A stretch of 64,000 nt of DNA from Aromatoleum petrolei (GTDB lineage Bacteria; Pseudomonadota; Gammaproteobacteria; Burkholderiales; Rhodocyclaceae). The stretch lies in contig NZ_CP059560.1 of NCBI RefSeq assembly GCF_017894385.1, positions 4,720,501 to 4,784,500 of the forward strand. Direction: 5' to 3'. Shown one piece after another: positions 17,131 to 26,798 of the stretch (the first letter of the stretch is position 1; the number at the start of each line of letters is the position of its first letter). The notes under the pieces are model-generated. The model made no database searches. It was not told the DNA's origin and worked only from the letters and a program-made list of their open reading frames with translations. A program made the position numbers and the translations under genes.

Positions 17131-17173
17131 CAGGACGACGCCTCCGCGCCGGCGTCTGAAGCTTCACGTGTCC

Positions 17174-17215
17174 AATCCGCCCGGAACCTTCGTGGTTCCG
17201 GGCGGATTCTTTTTT
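17174..17215 (+). terminator. Rho-independent terminator after GlxA paralogue 1
   Basis: AATCCGCCCGGAACC (17174-17188) pairs perfectly with GGTTCCGGGCGGATT (17194-17208) over a TTCGT loop, then CTTTTTT. It separates the regulator from the dgc operon. Confidence 0.93.
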
Positions 17216-17398
17216 GGGCGTCTCGAAGCCGGTTTCATTGCGTGACCGAACCGCTATACACGTGCAGCGCACAGGGCTTGTCGCGGTTCGCACCAAAATG
17301 ACGCATTTTGACTCGTGCCCGTCGCTTCCCGTGCGATAGGTCTCCCGGCGAGAACGCTATTCTCATCCCCACGAATAGCGCTTGCCGAGGAGCTGCGA

Positions 17399-18376
<978 letters not shown>

Positions 18377-18424
18377 GCCCGACGCCATCCCCAGCCCCAA
18401 AAACATACTGGAGACAAACCGAAC

Positions 18425-18952
18425 ATGAAGACCGCACCGCAACTGCCGATCGAAGTCGATTCCGAAACCGGCGTCTGGACCACCGACGCGCTGCCCATGC
18501 TGTACGTGCCGCGCCATTTCTTTATCAACAACCACAAGGGCATCGAAGAGGAGATCGGCGCCGAGCGCTACGCCGAGATCCTCTACAAGGCGGGCTACAA
18601 GTCGGCCTGGCACTGGTGCGAGAAGGAAGCCGCGCTGCATGGCCTGTCGGGCGTCGCCGTGTTCGAGCACTACATGAAGCGGCTGTCGCAGCGCGGCTGG
18701 GGCCTCTTCTCGATCGAGGCGATCGACCTTGACGCTGGCACCTGCCGCGTGCGCCTCGACCACTCGGCCTTCGTCTACGAATACGGCAAGGTCGGCCGCA
18801 AGATCGAATACATGTTCACCGGCTGGTTCGCCGGCGCGATGGACCAGATTCTCGCCGCCGCGGGTAGCCCGCTGCGCACCCTTGCGGAGCAGACGCAGAG
18901 CGGCGCCGAGGAAGGCTGCGACTACGGCGTGTTCATCACCCGCCCGCGCTGA
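18425..18952 (+). CDS. V4R-domain (4-vinyl-reductase-like) protein, PA5397-like (paralogue 1)
   Basis: A 175-residue cytoplasmic protein with a heme/metal-binding-like V4R fold. Conserved with a second copy at 34935 are YKSA-x-HWCEKEA (about residues 59-69), FEHY, RGWG-x-FS, VRLDHS, YMF-x-GWFAG-x-MD (about 130-141) and a final RPR. In Pseudomonas the same position in the dgc cluster is filled by PA5397, of unknown function. Known V4R proteins bind small hydrophobic ligands or act as adaptors; a role here as accessory or chaperone for the demethylase is inference. It lies 15 bp before dgcA. Confidence 0.8.
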   Translation: MKTAPQLPIEVDSETGVWTTDALPMLYVPRHFFINNHKGIEEEIGAERYAEILYKAGYKSAWHWCEKEAALHGLSGVAVFEHYMKRLSQRGWGLFSIEAIDLDAGTCRVRLDHSAFVYEYGKVGRKIEYMFTGWFAGAMDQILAAAGSPLRTLAEQTQSGAEEGCDYGVFITRPR

Positions 18953-18967
18953 AAGGAGTAAAAGGCA

Positions 18968-21031
18968 ATGGCACAGTTCGACGCCCTTTTCCAGCCGATC
19001 CAGATCGGCAAGCTGACGATTCGCAACCGTATCGTCAGCACCGCGCACGCCGAGGTCTATGCGACCGACGGCGGCATGACCACCGAGCGCTACGTCAAGT
19101 ACTACGAGGAAAAGGCCAAGGGCGGCATCGGCCTGTGCATCTGCGGCGGCTCGTCGGTGGTTGCGATCGACAGCCCGCAGGGCTGGTGGAAGTCGGTGAA
19201 TCTGTCCACGGACAAGATCATTCCGCACTTCCAGAACCTCGCCGACGCGATGCACAAGCACGGCGCGAAGATCATGATCCAGATCACGCACATGGGCCGG
19301 CGCTCGCGCTGGGATGGCGAGAACTGGCCGCACCTGGTGTCGCCCTCGGGCATCCGTGAGCCGGTGCACCGCGCGACTTGCAAGACGATCGAGCCCGAGG
19401 AGATCCAGCGCATCATCGGCAACTACGCGCAGGCGGCACGTCGCGCGAAGGAAGGCGGGCTGGACGGGGTCGAGCTGTCTGCGGTGCATCAGCACCTGAT
19501 CGACCAGTTCTGGAGCCCGCGCGTAAACCAGCGCACCGACGAGTGGGGCGGCTCCTTCGAGAACCGCATGCGTTTCGGCATGGAAGTGCTGAAGGCCGTG
19601 CGCGCCGAGGTCGGGCGCGACTTCGTGGTCGGCATGCGCATCTGCGGCGATGAGTTCCATCCGGACGGCCTCACGCACCAGGACATGAAGCAGATCGCGA
19701 AGTACTACAGCGACACCGGCCTGCTGGACTTCATCGGCGTCGTCGGTTCGGGCTGTGACACGCACAACACGCTGGCGAACGTGATCCCGAACATGAGCTA
19801 CCCGCCGGAGCCCTTCCTGCATCTGGCGGCCGGGATCAAGGAAGTGGTGTCGGTGCCGGTGATCCATGCGCAGAACATCAAGGATCCCAACCAGGCGCAG
19901 CGCATCCTCGAAGGCGGCTATGTCGACCTCGTGGGCATGACGCGCGCGCACATCGCCGATCCGCACTTCGTCAACAAGATCAAGATGGGCCAGGTCGACC
20001 AGATCCGCCAGTGCGTCGGCGCGAACTACTGCATCGACCGCCAGTACCAGGGCCTGGACGTGCTGTGCATCCAGAACGCCGCGACCTCGCGCGAGCACCA
20101 GGGCCTGCCGCACATCATCGAGAAGTCGACCGGGCCCAAGCGCAAGGTCGTCGTCGTGGGTGGCGGCCCGGCCGGCATGGAGGCGGCGCGCGTCGCCGCC
20201 GAGCGCGGCCACGAGGTGACGCTGTTCGAGAAGAAGGACGCGCTGGGCGGTCAGATCTCGATCGCCGCACGGGCACCGCAGCGCGACCAGATGGCGGGCA
20301 TCACGCGCTGGTACCAGCTGGAACTGGCGCGCCTGAAGATCGACCTGCGCCTGGGCGTGGCGGCCGACGCGGCGACGATCATGGATCTGCGGCCCGACGT
20401 CGTCGTGCTGGCGGTCGGCGCCCATCCCTTCCTCGAGCAGAACCCCCACTGGGGCGCCGCCGAAGGGCTGGTCGTGAGCAGCTGGGACATTCTCGAAGGC
20501 CGCGTCGCGCCGGGCAAGAACGTGCTGGTGTACGACACGATCTGCGAATTCTCGGGCATGTCGGTCGCGGACTACCTCGCCGACAAGGGCGCCAAGGTCG
20601 AGATCGTCACCGACGACATCAAGCCGGGTGTGGCGATCGGCGGCACGACCTTCCCGACCTACTACCGCAGCCTGTACCCCAAGGAAGTGATCATGACCGG
20701 GGACCTGATGCTGGAGAAGGTCTATCGCGAAGGCGACAAGCTGGTCGCGGTGCTGGAGAACGAATACACCGGTGCCAAGGAAGAGCGCGTGGTCGACCAG
20801 ATCGTGGTCGAGAACGGCGTGCGCCCGGACGAGAAGCTGTACTACGAGTTGAAGCCGGGTTCGCGCAACAAGGGCCAGGTGAACATCGAGGAGCTCTTCG
20901 CGATCCAGCCGCAGTCCTGCCTCGCGGAAAAGGGTGATGGTTACCTGCTGTTCCGCATCGGCGACTGCGTGTCCCAGCGCAATACGCATGCGGCCATCCT
21001 CGACGCCCTGCGCTTGTGCAAGGACTTCTGA
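18968..21031 (+). CDS. dgcA: Dimethylglycine demethylase subunit DgcA
   Basis: A 687-residue flavoprotein related to trimethylamine dehydrogenase and old yellow enzyme. It oxidises dimethylglycine to sarcosine and formaldehyde. Domains: an N-terminal FMN barrel (residues 1-340) with RNRIVSTAHAEVY, ITHMGRRSRWDGENW, and VELSAVHQHLIDQFWSPRVN carrying the catalytic His pair region; a cluster segment (349-367); and an FAD/NAD domain with VVVVGGGPAGMEAARVA (about 394-410). The cluster motif reads C349-x2-A352-x2-C355-x11-C367, so one of four Cys seen in trimethylamine dehydrogenase is Ala. AAGGAG precedes the ATG. Followed by dgcB and its own electron-transfer flavoprotein genes. Confidence 0.93.
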   Translation: MAQFDALFQPIQIGKLTIRNRIVSTAHAEVYATDGGMTTERYVKYYEEKAKGGIGLCICGGSSVVAIDSPQGWWKSVNLSTDKIIPHFQNLADAMHKHGAKIMIQITHMGRRSRWDGENWPHLVSPSGIREPVHRATCKTIEPEEIQRIIGNYAQAARRAKEGGLDGVELSAVHQHLIDQFWSPRVNQRTDEWGGSFENRMRFGMEVLKAVRAEVGRDFVVGMRICGDEFHPDGLTHQDMKQIAKYYSDTGLLDFIGVVGSGCDTHNTLANVIPNMSYPPEPFLHLAAGIKEVVSVPVIHAQNIKDPNQAQRILEGGYVDLVGMTRAHIADPHFVNKIKMGQVDQIRQCVGANYCIDRQYQGLDVLCIQNAATSREHQGLPHIIEKSTGPKRKVVVVGGGPAGMEAARVAAERGHEVTLFEKKDALGGQISIAARAPQRDQMAGITRWYQLELARLKIDLRLGVAADAATIMDLRPDVVVLAVGAHPFLEQNPHWGAAEGLVVSSWDILEGRVAPGKNVLVYDTICEFSGMSVADYLADKGAKVEIVTDDIKPGVAIGGTTFPTYYRSLYPKEVIMTGDLMLEKVYREGDKLVAVLENEYTGAKEERVVDQIVVENGVRPDEKLYYELKPGSRNKGQVNIEELFAIQPQSCLAEKGDGYLLFRIGDCVSQRNTHAAILDALRLCKDF

Positions 21032-21104
21032 TGCATCGCCCGGCGGGATGAATGCGCAGCCCCGCGCTGCGCTCCCGCCGGTCTGCAGAAGCAAGGAGAG
21101 TTGA

Positions 21105-23075
21105 ATGCTTGACGTTGTACTCCCAGTTCTGGTCCTCGGGGCGCTTGCGCTGGCGCTGCTGGGTGCCTTTCGGCGCATCCGCCTGTGGCGCCAGGGTCGC
21201 CCCTCGCCGGTCTCCGTGCTCGGCGGGCTGGCCGCAATGCCGCGGCGCTACCTGGTGGACCTCCATCACGTCGTCGCACGCGACAAGGTGTTCGCGAACA
21301 CCCACGTCGCGACCGGCGGCGGCTTCGTCGCGGCCGCCGTGCTGCTGATCCTGGTACATGGCTTCCAGCTGCAGAGCCGCCTGCTGAGTTGGGCGCTGCT
21401 CGCCGCGACGGTCGTCATGTTCGTGGGTGCGCTGCGCGTCGCGGCGCGGCGCAAGAATCCCCCGGCGCGCCTTTCGCGCGGCCCGTGGATGCGCCTGCCG
21501 AAGAGCCTCGTCGCGTTCGCGAGCGGCGTGTTCCTCGTCACGCTGCCGACGGCCGGGATCCTGCCCGCCGGATTCGGCGGCTGGGCGCTCGCCGCCGTGC
21601 TGACGCTCGTTATCGCGTGGGGCATCTCCGAGATGTTCCTCGGCATGACCTGGGGCGGGCCGATGAAGCACGCCTTCGCTGGCGCGCTGCACCTCGCCTT
21701 CCACCGCCGGCCGGAACGCTTCGGGGGCGGGCGCTCGACCGGCCTCAAGCCGCTTGACCTGAAGGATTCCGCAGCGCCGCTGGGCGTCGGCAAGCCAGCC
21801 GATTTCAAGTGGAACCAGCTCCTCGGCTTCGACGCCTGCGTGCAGTGCGGCCGCTGCGAGGCGATGTGCCCGGCCTTCGCCGCCGGACAGCCGCTGAACC
21901 CGAAGAAGCTGATCCAGGACATGGTGGTCGGCATGGCGGGCGGCACGGATGCGGCCTACGCCGGCTCGCCCTATCCGGGCAAGCCGGTCGGCGAGCACGG
22001 CGGCGACGCGCACAGTCCGATCGTGCTGCGCGAGGGCCGCGCGCTCGTCGATGCGGAAACGCTGTGGTCCTGCACGACCTGCCGCGCCTGTGTCGAGGAA
22101 TGCCCGATGATGATCGAGCACGTCGACGCGATCGTCGACATGCGGCGCTACCTGACCATGGAACACGGCAACACGCCGAACAAGGGCCGCGAGGTGCTGG
22201 AAAATCTCGCAACCACCGACAACCCCGGCGGCTTCGATCCCGCCACGCGCATGAACTGGGCAGCCGACCTGGACCTGCCGCTGATGGCGAAGCGCGGCAC
22301 GGCCGACGTGCTGCTGTGGATGGGCGACGGTGCCTTCGACATGCGCAACCAGCGCACGCTACGCGCACTCGTGAAGGTGCTGCGCGCGGCACAGGTCGAT
22401 TTCGCGGTGCTCGGCAACGAGGAACTCGACAGCGGCGACGTCGCGCGCCGCCTGGGCGACGAGGCGGGCTTCCAGGCGCTTGCGGTGCGCAACGCGGCAA
22501 CGCTGGCGAAGTATCGCTTCCGCGAGATCGTGACCTGCGATCCGCACAGCTTCCATGTGCTGAAGAACGAATACCCATCTTTCGGCGCGAGCTACGCGGT
22601 GACGCATCACAGCACCTTCATCTCGAACCTCATCGAGAAGGGCAGGCTCGCGCTCGGTGAATGGACCGGCGGGCGCGTGACCTACCACGATCCGTGCTAC
22701 CTCGGCCGCTACAACGGCGAATACGAAGCGCCGCGCAATGCGCTCAAGGGCATCGGCATCAAGGTCGTCGAGATGGAACGCTCCGGCTTCCGTTCGCGCT
22801 GCTGCGGCGGTGGCGGCGGGGCGCCGATCACCGACATTCCGGGCAAGCGCCGCATCCCCGACATGCGCATGGAAGAGATCAATTCGACGAAGGCCGACAT
22901 CGTGGCCGTCGGATGCCCGCAATGCACGGCGATGCTCGAAGGCGTCGTCGGACCCCGCCCGGAAGTGCTCGACATTGCCGAGCTCGTCGCGGCGCAGCTG
23001 GTGGCGGCACCGGCGCCTGCGCGGGGCGCGGACAAGCGTGTTCAAGTGGAACGCGCGGTGGAGGTGGTGGCATGA
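21105..23075 (+). CDS. dgcB: Dimethylglycine demethylation iron-sulfur membrane protein DgcB
   Basis: A 656-residue membrane protein. An N-terminal hydrophobic region has about five helices (residues 1-190). A ferredoxin-like part binds two 4Fe-4S clusters: CVQCGRCEAMCP (about 246-257) and CTTCRACVEECP (about 324-335). Two CCG domains follow, with DPCYLGRYNGEYE, RCCGGGGG and GCPQC. It resembles HdrD/GlpC-type electron carriers and should pass electrons from DgcA or the ETF to the quinone pool, so dimethylglycine can be demethylated without O2. AAGGAG precedes the ATG. Its stop overlaps the etfA start (ATGA). Confidence 0.93.
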   Translation: MLDVVLPVLVLGALALALLGAFRRIRLWRQGRPSPVSVLGGLAAMPRRYLVDLHHVVARDKVFANTHVATGGGFVAAAVLLILVHGFQLQSRLLSWALLAATVVMFVGALRVAARRKNPPARLSRGPWMRLPKSLVAFASGVFLVTLPTAGILPAGFGGWALAAVLTLVIAWGISEMFLGMTWGGPMKHAFAGALHLAFHRRPERFGGGRSTGLKPLDLKDSAAPLGVGKPADFKWNQLLGFDACVQCGRCEAMCPAFAAGQPLNPKKLIQDMVVGMAGGTDAAYAGSPYPGKPVGEHGGDAHSPIVLREGRALVDAETLWSCTTCRACVEECPMMIEHVDAIVDMRRYLTMEHGNTPNKGREVLENLATTDNPGGFDPATRMNWAADLDLPLMAKRGTADVLLWMGDGAFDMRNQRTLRALVKVLRAAQVDFAVLGNEELDSGDVARRLGDEAGFQALAVRNAATLAKYRFREIVTCDPHSFHVLKNEYPSFGASYAVTHHSTFISNLIEKGRLALGEWTGGRVTYHDPCYLGRYNGEYEAPRNALKGIGIKVVEMERSGFRSRCCGGGGGAPITDIPGKRRIPDMRMEEINSTKADIVAVGCPQCTAMLEGVVGPRPEVLDIAELVAAQLVAAPAPARGADKRVQVERAVEVVA

Positions 23076-24322
23076 GTGAAATCGTCAGACGCGATCCGCG
23101 CACCGAGTGGATCGCCCGCAATCGCCTGCATCCGGAGCACGAGGCCGTGCTGGCGCAGCTGAACGGCGGCGCGGCGGTGGCGCAGTGGATGGGGCCGAAC
23201 GGCATCATCCGGCGCAATCCGCACGCGGTCGGCTTCATCGGCCCGAACGGCATCCGCCGCATCGACCGCAGCGGCGCGCAGACGGCCCATGCGTCGGGCT
23301 CCGCGCGGCGCGAAGCCTCGGCGGCGCCCACCCGGCGGGCCGTGCAGGTCGACTCCCCCGCGTTCGTCGTCGCCGTGGTGGCCGACATGCCCGGCGGCCG
23401 CCTGTCGGCCCACGACCGCGACGTGCTGGGCCTCGCGCGGCAGCTCGCCGACGAAGGCGGGCAGGGCGCGGTGCTGCTGGTGACATTCGGCGAGTCGCGC
23501 GAGGACGCGCTCGGCGAAGCCGGTGTCGATCGCGTGGTGAACTTCGCCGGAGAATCCTTCGAAGGCTACGCGCCGGAACAGCGTCTCACGGCCTTGGGCG
23601 GCATCGAGCGCCAGCACGAGCCGCGGCACTGGCTGTTCCCGGATTCGCTGCTGGGCGGGGCTGAGCTGGGCCGGCGTCTCGCGGCACGTCTCGGCGAGCG
23701 GCCGGCGACCCAGGTGTGGCAGATCGCGGACGGACAGTGCACCGGTCGCGGCGCCGCGGGCACGACCGACGTCACGCGCAGGCTGCCGCGCATCGTGCTC
23801 GCGCTGCCCGAATGCGCGGAGCCGGTCAGCGAGACGATTCACGCCGCGGCTCCCATCGATCCGCCCGCAGCGCTGCCGCAGCCGCTGCTGCGCGTCGATG
23901 ACCTTGGCGCGGTCGCAGTCGATCCGGCCGGCGTGGCGCTCGCGGAAGCGGAATTCATCCTGTCGGCCGGCAACGGCATCCGCGACTGGGGCGGTTTCCA
24001 CCAGGCCGCGCGCGTGCTTGGCGCGACGGAAGGCGCCTCCCGCGTCGCGGTGGACAACGGCTTCATGCCGCGTCACCGCCAGGTCGGGGCAACGGGAACT
24101 TGGGTCACGGCGCGGGTGTATCTGGCCGTCGGCATCTCGGGTGCGATCCAGCACCTGCAGGGCATCCAGCAATGCGACAAGGTCATCGCGATCAACACCG
24201 ATCCCGGCTGCGACATGGTCAAGCGGGCGGATCTCTCGGTGATCGCCGATTCGAGCGAGGTGCTGGCCGCGTTGGTGGAGATGGTGGAAGGCGTTCGCAA
24301 GGAGCAGCGCAATGCAGCGTGA
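23072..24322 (+). CDS. etfA: Electron transfer flavoprotein alpha subunit of the dgc operon
   Basis: A 416-residue protein. The N-terminus (1-100) is an unusual extension with MGPNGIIRRNP and IGPNGIRRID. An ETF alpha/beta fold follows, then the FAD-binding C-terminal half with SAGNGIRDWGGF, SRVAVDNGFM, RHRQVGATGTWV and GISGAIQHLQGIQQCDKVIA. The ATG overlaps the dgcB stop by 4 bp; the open frame upstream of 23072 is a shadow of dgcB. It carries electrons between the demethylase and the respiratory chain together with EtfB. Distinct from housekeeping ETF by its extension and operon. Confidence 0.92.
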   Translation: MSEIVRRDPRTEWIARNRLHPEHEAVLAQLNGGAAVAQWMGPNGIIRRNPHAVGFIGPNGIRRIDRSGAQTAHASGSARREASAAPTRRAVQVDSPAFVVAVVADMPGGRLSAHDRDVLGLARQLADEGGQGAVLLVTFGESREDALGEAGVDRVVNFAGESFEGYAPEQRLTALGGIERQHEPRHWLFPDSLLGGAELGRRLAARLGERPATQVWQIADGQCTGRGAAGTTDVTRRLPRIVLALPECAEPVSETIHAAAPIDPPAALPQPLLRVDDLGAVAVDPAGVALAEAEFILSAGNGIRDWGGFHQAARVLGATEGASRVAVDNGFMPRHRQVGATGTWVTARVYLAVGISGAIQHLQGIQQCDKVIAINTDPGCDMVKRADLSVIADSSEVLAALVEMVEGVRKEQRNAA

Positions 24323-25130
24323 TGGCAATGGAAATGCGGCGACGGAGCCGTCGCTGAAAGTCGCCGCCCTCGTCTCGGTCGGCCGCCACCCGGTGACCGG
24401 CCGGGCGCGGCGCGCCGAGTACGACGCGCGGGCGGTCGAGATCGGTCTGTCGCTGGCGAAAGGCGGGGAGCTGTCGCTCGTGCATGCGGGCGCCTCGTCG
24501 CCCGAGACGGAAGCGGCGCTGCGCGGCTACCTGGGCATGGGCCTTGGCGCCGTGGACGTGCTGCCGCAACCGGACGGGTCCGACGTCGTGCCGGCGCTGG
24601 AAAGCTGGCTGCGTGCCGCGGCTCCGCGCGTCGTGCTATGCGGGGCGCGCGGCGAAACCGGGGAAGGCTCGGGCCTCGTGCCCTTCATCCTCGCCGAACG
24701 ACTCGGCTGGTCGCTGGTGTCCGGGCTCGCCGAGATCGAGTCGGTGGACCGCGACACGATGACCGTGTTGCAGGCCCTGCCGCGCGGGCAGCGGCGACGC
24801 CTGAAGGTGCGCCTGCCCGCCGTCGTGACGGTCGACGCGGCGGCGCAGCCCGCACGGCAAAGCGCCTTCGGACCCGCACAACGCGGCGAGCTGCACCGCG
24901 TCGCGTCCGAGGTGGTGGCGGATGCTGCTGCGCGCGAGTGGACGGTGGCGCCCGCGCGCAAGCGCCCGAAGCGCCTCAAAATCGTGAAGGCGGCGTCCGC
25001 TCGCGACCGCTTCAAGGCCGCCGCGGCGAAGGCTGAAGGCAGCGGCGGGCAGGTGCTCGCAGGCATTTCCGCGCAACAGGGCGCCGAGGCCATCCTCAAG
25101 CTGCTGCGCGAGGAAGGGGTGCTGCGGTGA
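24312..25130 (+). CDS. etfB: Electron transfer flavoprotein beta subunit of the dgc operon
   Basis: A 272-residue protein with the ETF beta pattern: AEYDARAVEIGLSLA near the N-terminus, VVLCGARGETGEGSGLVPFI in the middle and RLPAVVTVDAAAQPAR, followed by a basic C-terminal tail (KRPKRLKIVKAA). It pairs with EtfA. AAGGAG lies 4 bp before the ATG, and the gene starts inside the end of etfA (11-bp overlap), so the two are translated together. Confidence 0.9.
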   Translation: MQRDGNGNAATEPSLKVAALVSVGRHPVTGRARRAEYDARAVEIGLSLAKGGELSLVHAGASSPETEAALRGYLGMGLGAVDVLPQPDGSDVVPALESWLRAAAPRVVLCGARGETGEGSGLVPFILAERLGWSLVSGLAEIESVDRDTMTVLQALPRGQRRRLKVRLPAVVTVDAAAQPARQSAFGPAQRGELHRVASEVVADAAAREWTVAPARKRPKRLKIVKAASARDRFKAAAAKAEGSGGQVLAGISAQQGAEAILKLLREEGVLR

Positions 25131-25203
25131 GCGCGGGAAACCGCGACTTTCGCGGACCGTTGAAAGGCGTAAAGTAATCCTCGTCCTTCAGGAGGGCCAC
25201 ATC

Positions 25204-25425
25204 ATGATGTTTGCCGACCTCGTCGATATCGACGACTTTCGCGAGCGGCTCGGCGCGTTGGGCGTCGCGCTGCCGCAGGGCGAAACGCCCGACGACTGGG
25301 CGCGGCGTGTGCGCGCCGCCCAGCCCGTCGACGGCCTCCCCGAATTGATCGCCGCCCTGTGCGCCGAGGGCACGACGCTGCAGCCCGAGGTGCGCAGGGC
25401 CATCGACCTGATCCTGGTGCCGTGA
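25204..25425 (+). CDS. Small hypothetical protein at the end of the dgc operon
   Basis: A 73-residue acidic soluble protein (MMFADLVDIDDFRERLGALG at the N-terminus, ending LILVP). AGGAGG lies 8 bp before the first ATG; the second ATG at 25207 is also possible. It starts 73 bp after etfB and is followed by repeat DNA. No family is recognised. The ribosome-binding site and codon use like its neighbours favour a real gene. Confidence 0.6.
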   Translation: MMFADLVDIDDFRERLGALGVALPQGETPDDWARRVRAAQPVDGLPELIAALCAEGTTLQPEVRRAIDLILVP

Positions 25426-25485
25426 GTCCGTCGGTCACCGCTGACGATGGGGGAGACGGCGGCAATCCGAGCCACCGCACGACCC

Positions 25486-25522
25486 CGTAGGTCGGGAGAT
25501 GCGTAGCGCGTCCCGACCTACG
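25486..25522. repeat. 12-bp palindromic repeat (CGTAGGTCGGGA)
   Basis: CGTAGGTCGGGA (25486-25497) pairs perfectly with TCCCGACCTACG (25511-25522) over a 13-base loop. The 'GTAGGTCGGG...CCCGACCTAC' hairpin is a familiar REP-like element in Proteobacteria. Confidence 0.65.
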
Positions 25523-25637
25523 AAACCTTGCCCTGCCCGATGCCGCAAACAGATCGACTGGAGGTCGCACAGGGGTAAATTGCCCGACCCGCGGACCCCT
25601 AGACTGACTCTCGCCGATCTTCTCGTTAAAGGTATTA

Positions 25638-25677
25638 CCGTTCGCCCGGAGCCAGTCGAAGGGCCCAGTCCGAACGG
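25638..25677. repeat. REP-like element (RPEPVEG type)
   Basis: The core TTCGCCCGGAGCCAGTCGAA followed by GGGC, with flanking CCGTTCG (25638) and CGAACGG (25671), is a variant of the widespread 'TTCGCCCTGAGCCTGTCGAAGGGC' intergenic repeat. It is recognised from memory. Confidence 0.6.
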
Positions 25678-25807
25678 CATTTACTTGCCCGCTTGATAAC
25701 TCGGTCGGCTGTTCCACCCGCTGGATCGCAGTCCTCGACTCGCAGCACACAGACTCACCACCAACGGGCCAATCCATAGAGCCCGACACATCAGACCGGA
25801 GGAGTAG

Positions 25808-26698
25808 ATGTTTTCAAGACTGAGGCAAGTGTTCAAACACGCAATCGGCGCTGCGATGTTCGTTTCCGCGGTGGCCGGTGCGACCGGAGTCCAGGCCGCC
25901 GATCAGAAGACGATCAAGATCGGCTGGACGGCGTGGTCCGACGCCGAGGCGGTGACCAACATCGCCAAGCAGCTGCTCGAGCAGCGGCTCGGCTACAAGG
26001 TCGAGCTGGTGATGACCGACATCGGGCTGCAGTACCAGGGCGTCGCCAAGAAACAGCTCGACGTGATGCTGATGGCATGGTTGCCGAATACGCACAAGGC
26101 CTACTGGGACAAGCTCAACGGAGAACTGGTCGACCTCGGCATCCTGTATGACAACGCCAAACTCGGCTGGGCCGTTCCCGACTATGTTCCCGCGTCCGAG
26201 CTGTCGTCGATTTCCGATCTGAACAAGCCGGAAGTGGCGAAGAAGCTGAAGAGCCAGGTCCAGGGGATAGACCCGGGTGCCGGCCTGATGCGCGCCTCCG
26301 AACAGGCGCTCAAGGACTACAGCCTTACCGGCTACGACCTGCGCACCGGTTCCGACGCCGCGATGATCGTCGCCCTCGATCGCGCGATGGCGCGCAAGGA
26401 CTGGATCGTCGTCACGACCTGGAATCCGCACTGGATGTTCTCGAAATACAAGGTGCGCTACCTCGAGGATCCGAAGAAGTCGCTCGGCGGCGCCGAAGCG
26501 ATCCACGCGATCGGGCGCAAGGGCTTCGACCAGGACTTCCCGAAGGCGGCGGCTTTCATCAAGAACTTCAAGATTCCTCTGTCGGACCTCGAAGGCATCA
26601 TGGCGAAAGCGAAGGAATCGTCCTACGAGAAAGAGGCCACGGCCTACATTGCGAGCCATCCCGAAATGGTTGCAGCCTGGTTGAAGGACGCCCAGTAA
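25808..26698 (+). CDS. proX: Glycine betaine/choline ABC transporter, substrate-binding protein (OpuAC/ProX family)
   Basis: A 296-residue periplasmic protein with a signal peptide (to about GVQAADQ) and an OpuAC domain. Visible features are IGWTAWSDAEAVTNIAKQLL, MLMAWLPNTHKAYWDKL, GIDPGAGLMRASEQAL and VTTWNPHWMFSKYKVRYLED. Trp residues at these places build the aromatic box that holds quaternary ammonium groups in this family. GGAGGAG precedes the ATG. First gene of a three-gene operon with ATPase and permease. Exact ligand (glycine betaine, choline, dimethylglycine) cannot be told. Confidence 0.9.
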   Translation: MFSRLRQVFKHAIGAAMFVSAVAGATGVQAADQKTIKIGWTAWSDAEAVTNIAKQLLEQRLGYKVELVMTDIGLQYQGVAKKQLDVMLMAWLPNTHKAYWDKLNGELVDLGILYDNAKLGWAVPDYVPASELSSISDLNKPEVAKKLKSQVQGIDPGAGLMRASEQALKDYSLTGYDLRTGSDAAMIVALDRAMARKDWIVVTTWNPHWMFSKYKVRYLEDPKKSLGGAEAIHAIGRKGFDQDFPKAAAFIKNFKIPLSDLEGIMAKAKESSYEKEATAYIASHPEMVAAWLKDAQ

Positions 26699-26798
26699 GG
26701 CGGCGTATTGCGCGCAGACGCGAAAACCGGTGTTCGCAGCGATGCGGGCACCGGTGTCGATTGATGGGTGGAGCAGTGCGCTGGAGGTAGGCGAGACC

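Larger units (their letters stand above)
25426..25807. other. Repeat-rich intergenic region before the betaine ABC operon
   Basis: About 380 bp. It holds two dispersed-repeat-like elements (listed separately) and the promoter region of the ABC operon at 25808. No gene is supported. Confidence 0.5.

Noticed and set aside
17291..17311. Shared GCATTTTGAC word upstream of the dipeptidase gene and upstream of porin 2 (near 39967)
   Set aside because: A 10-base match is too short to claim a common operator without more sites.
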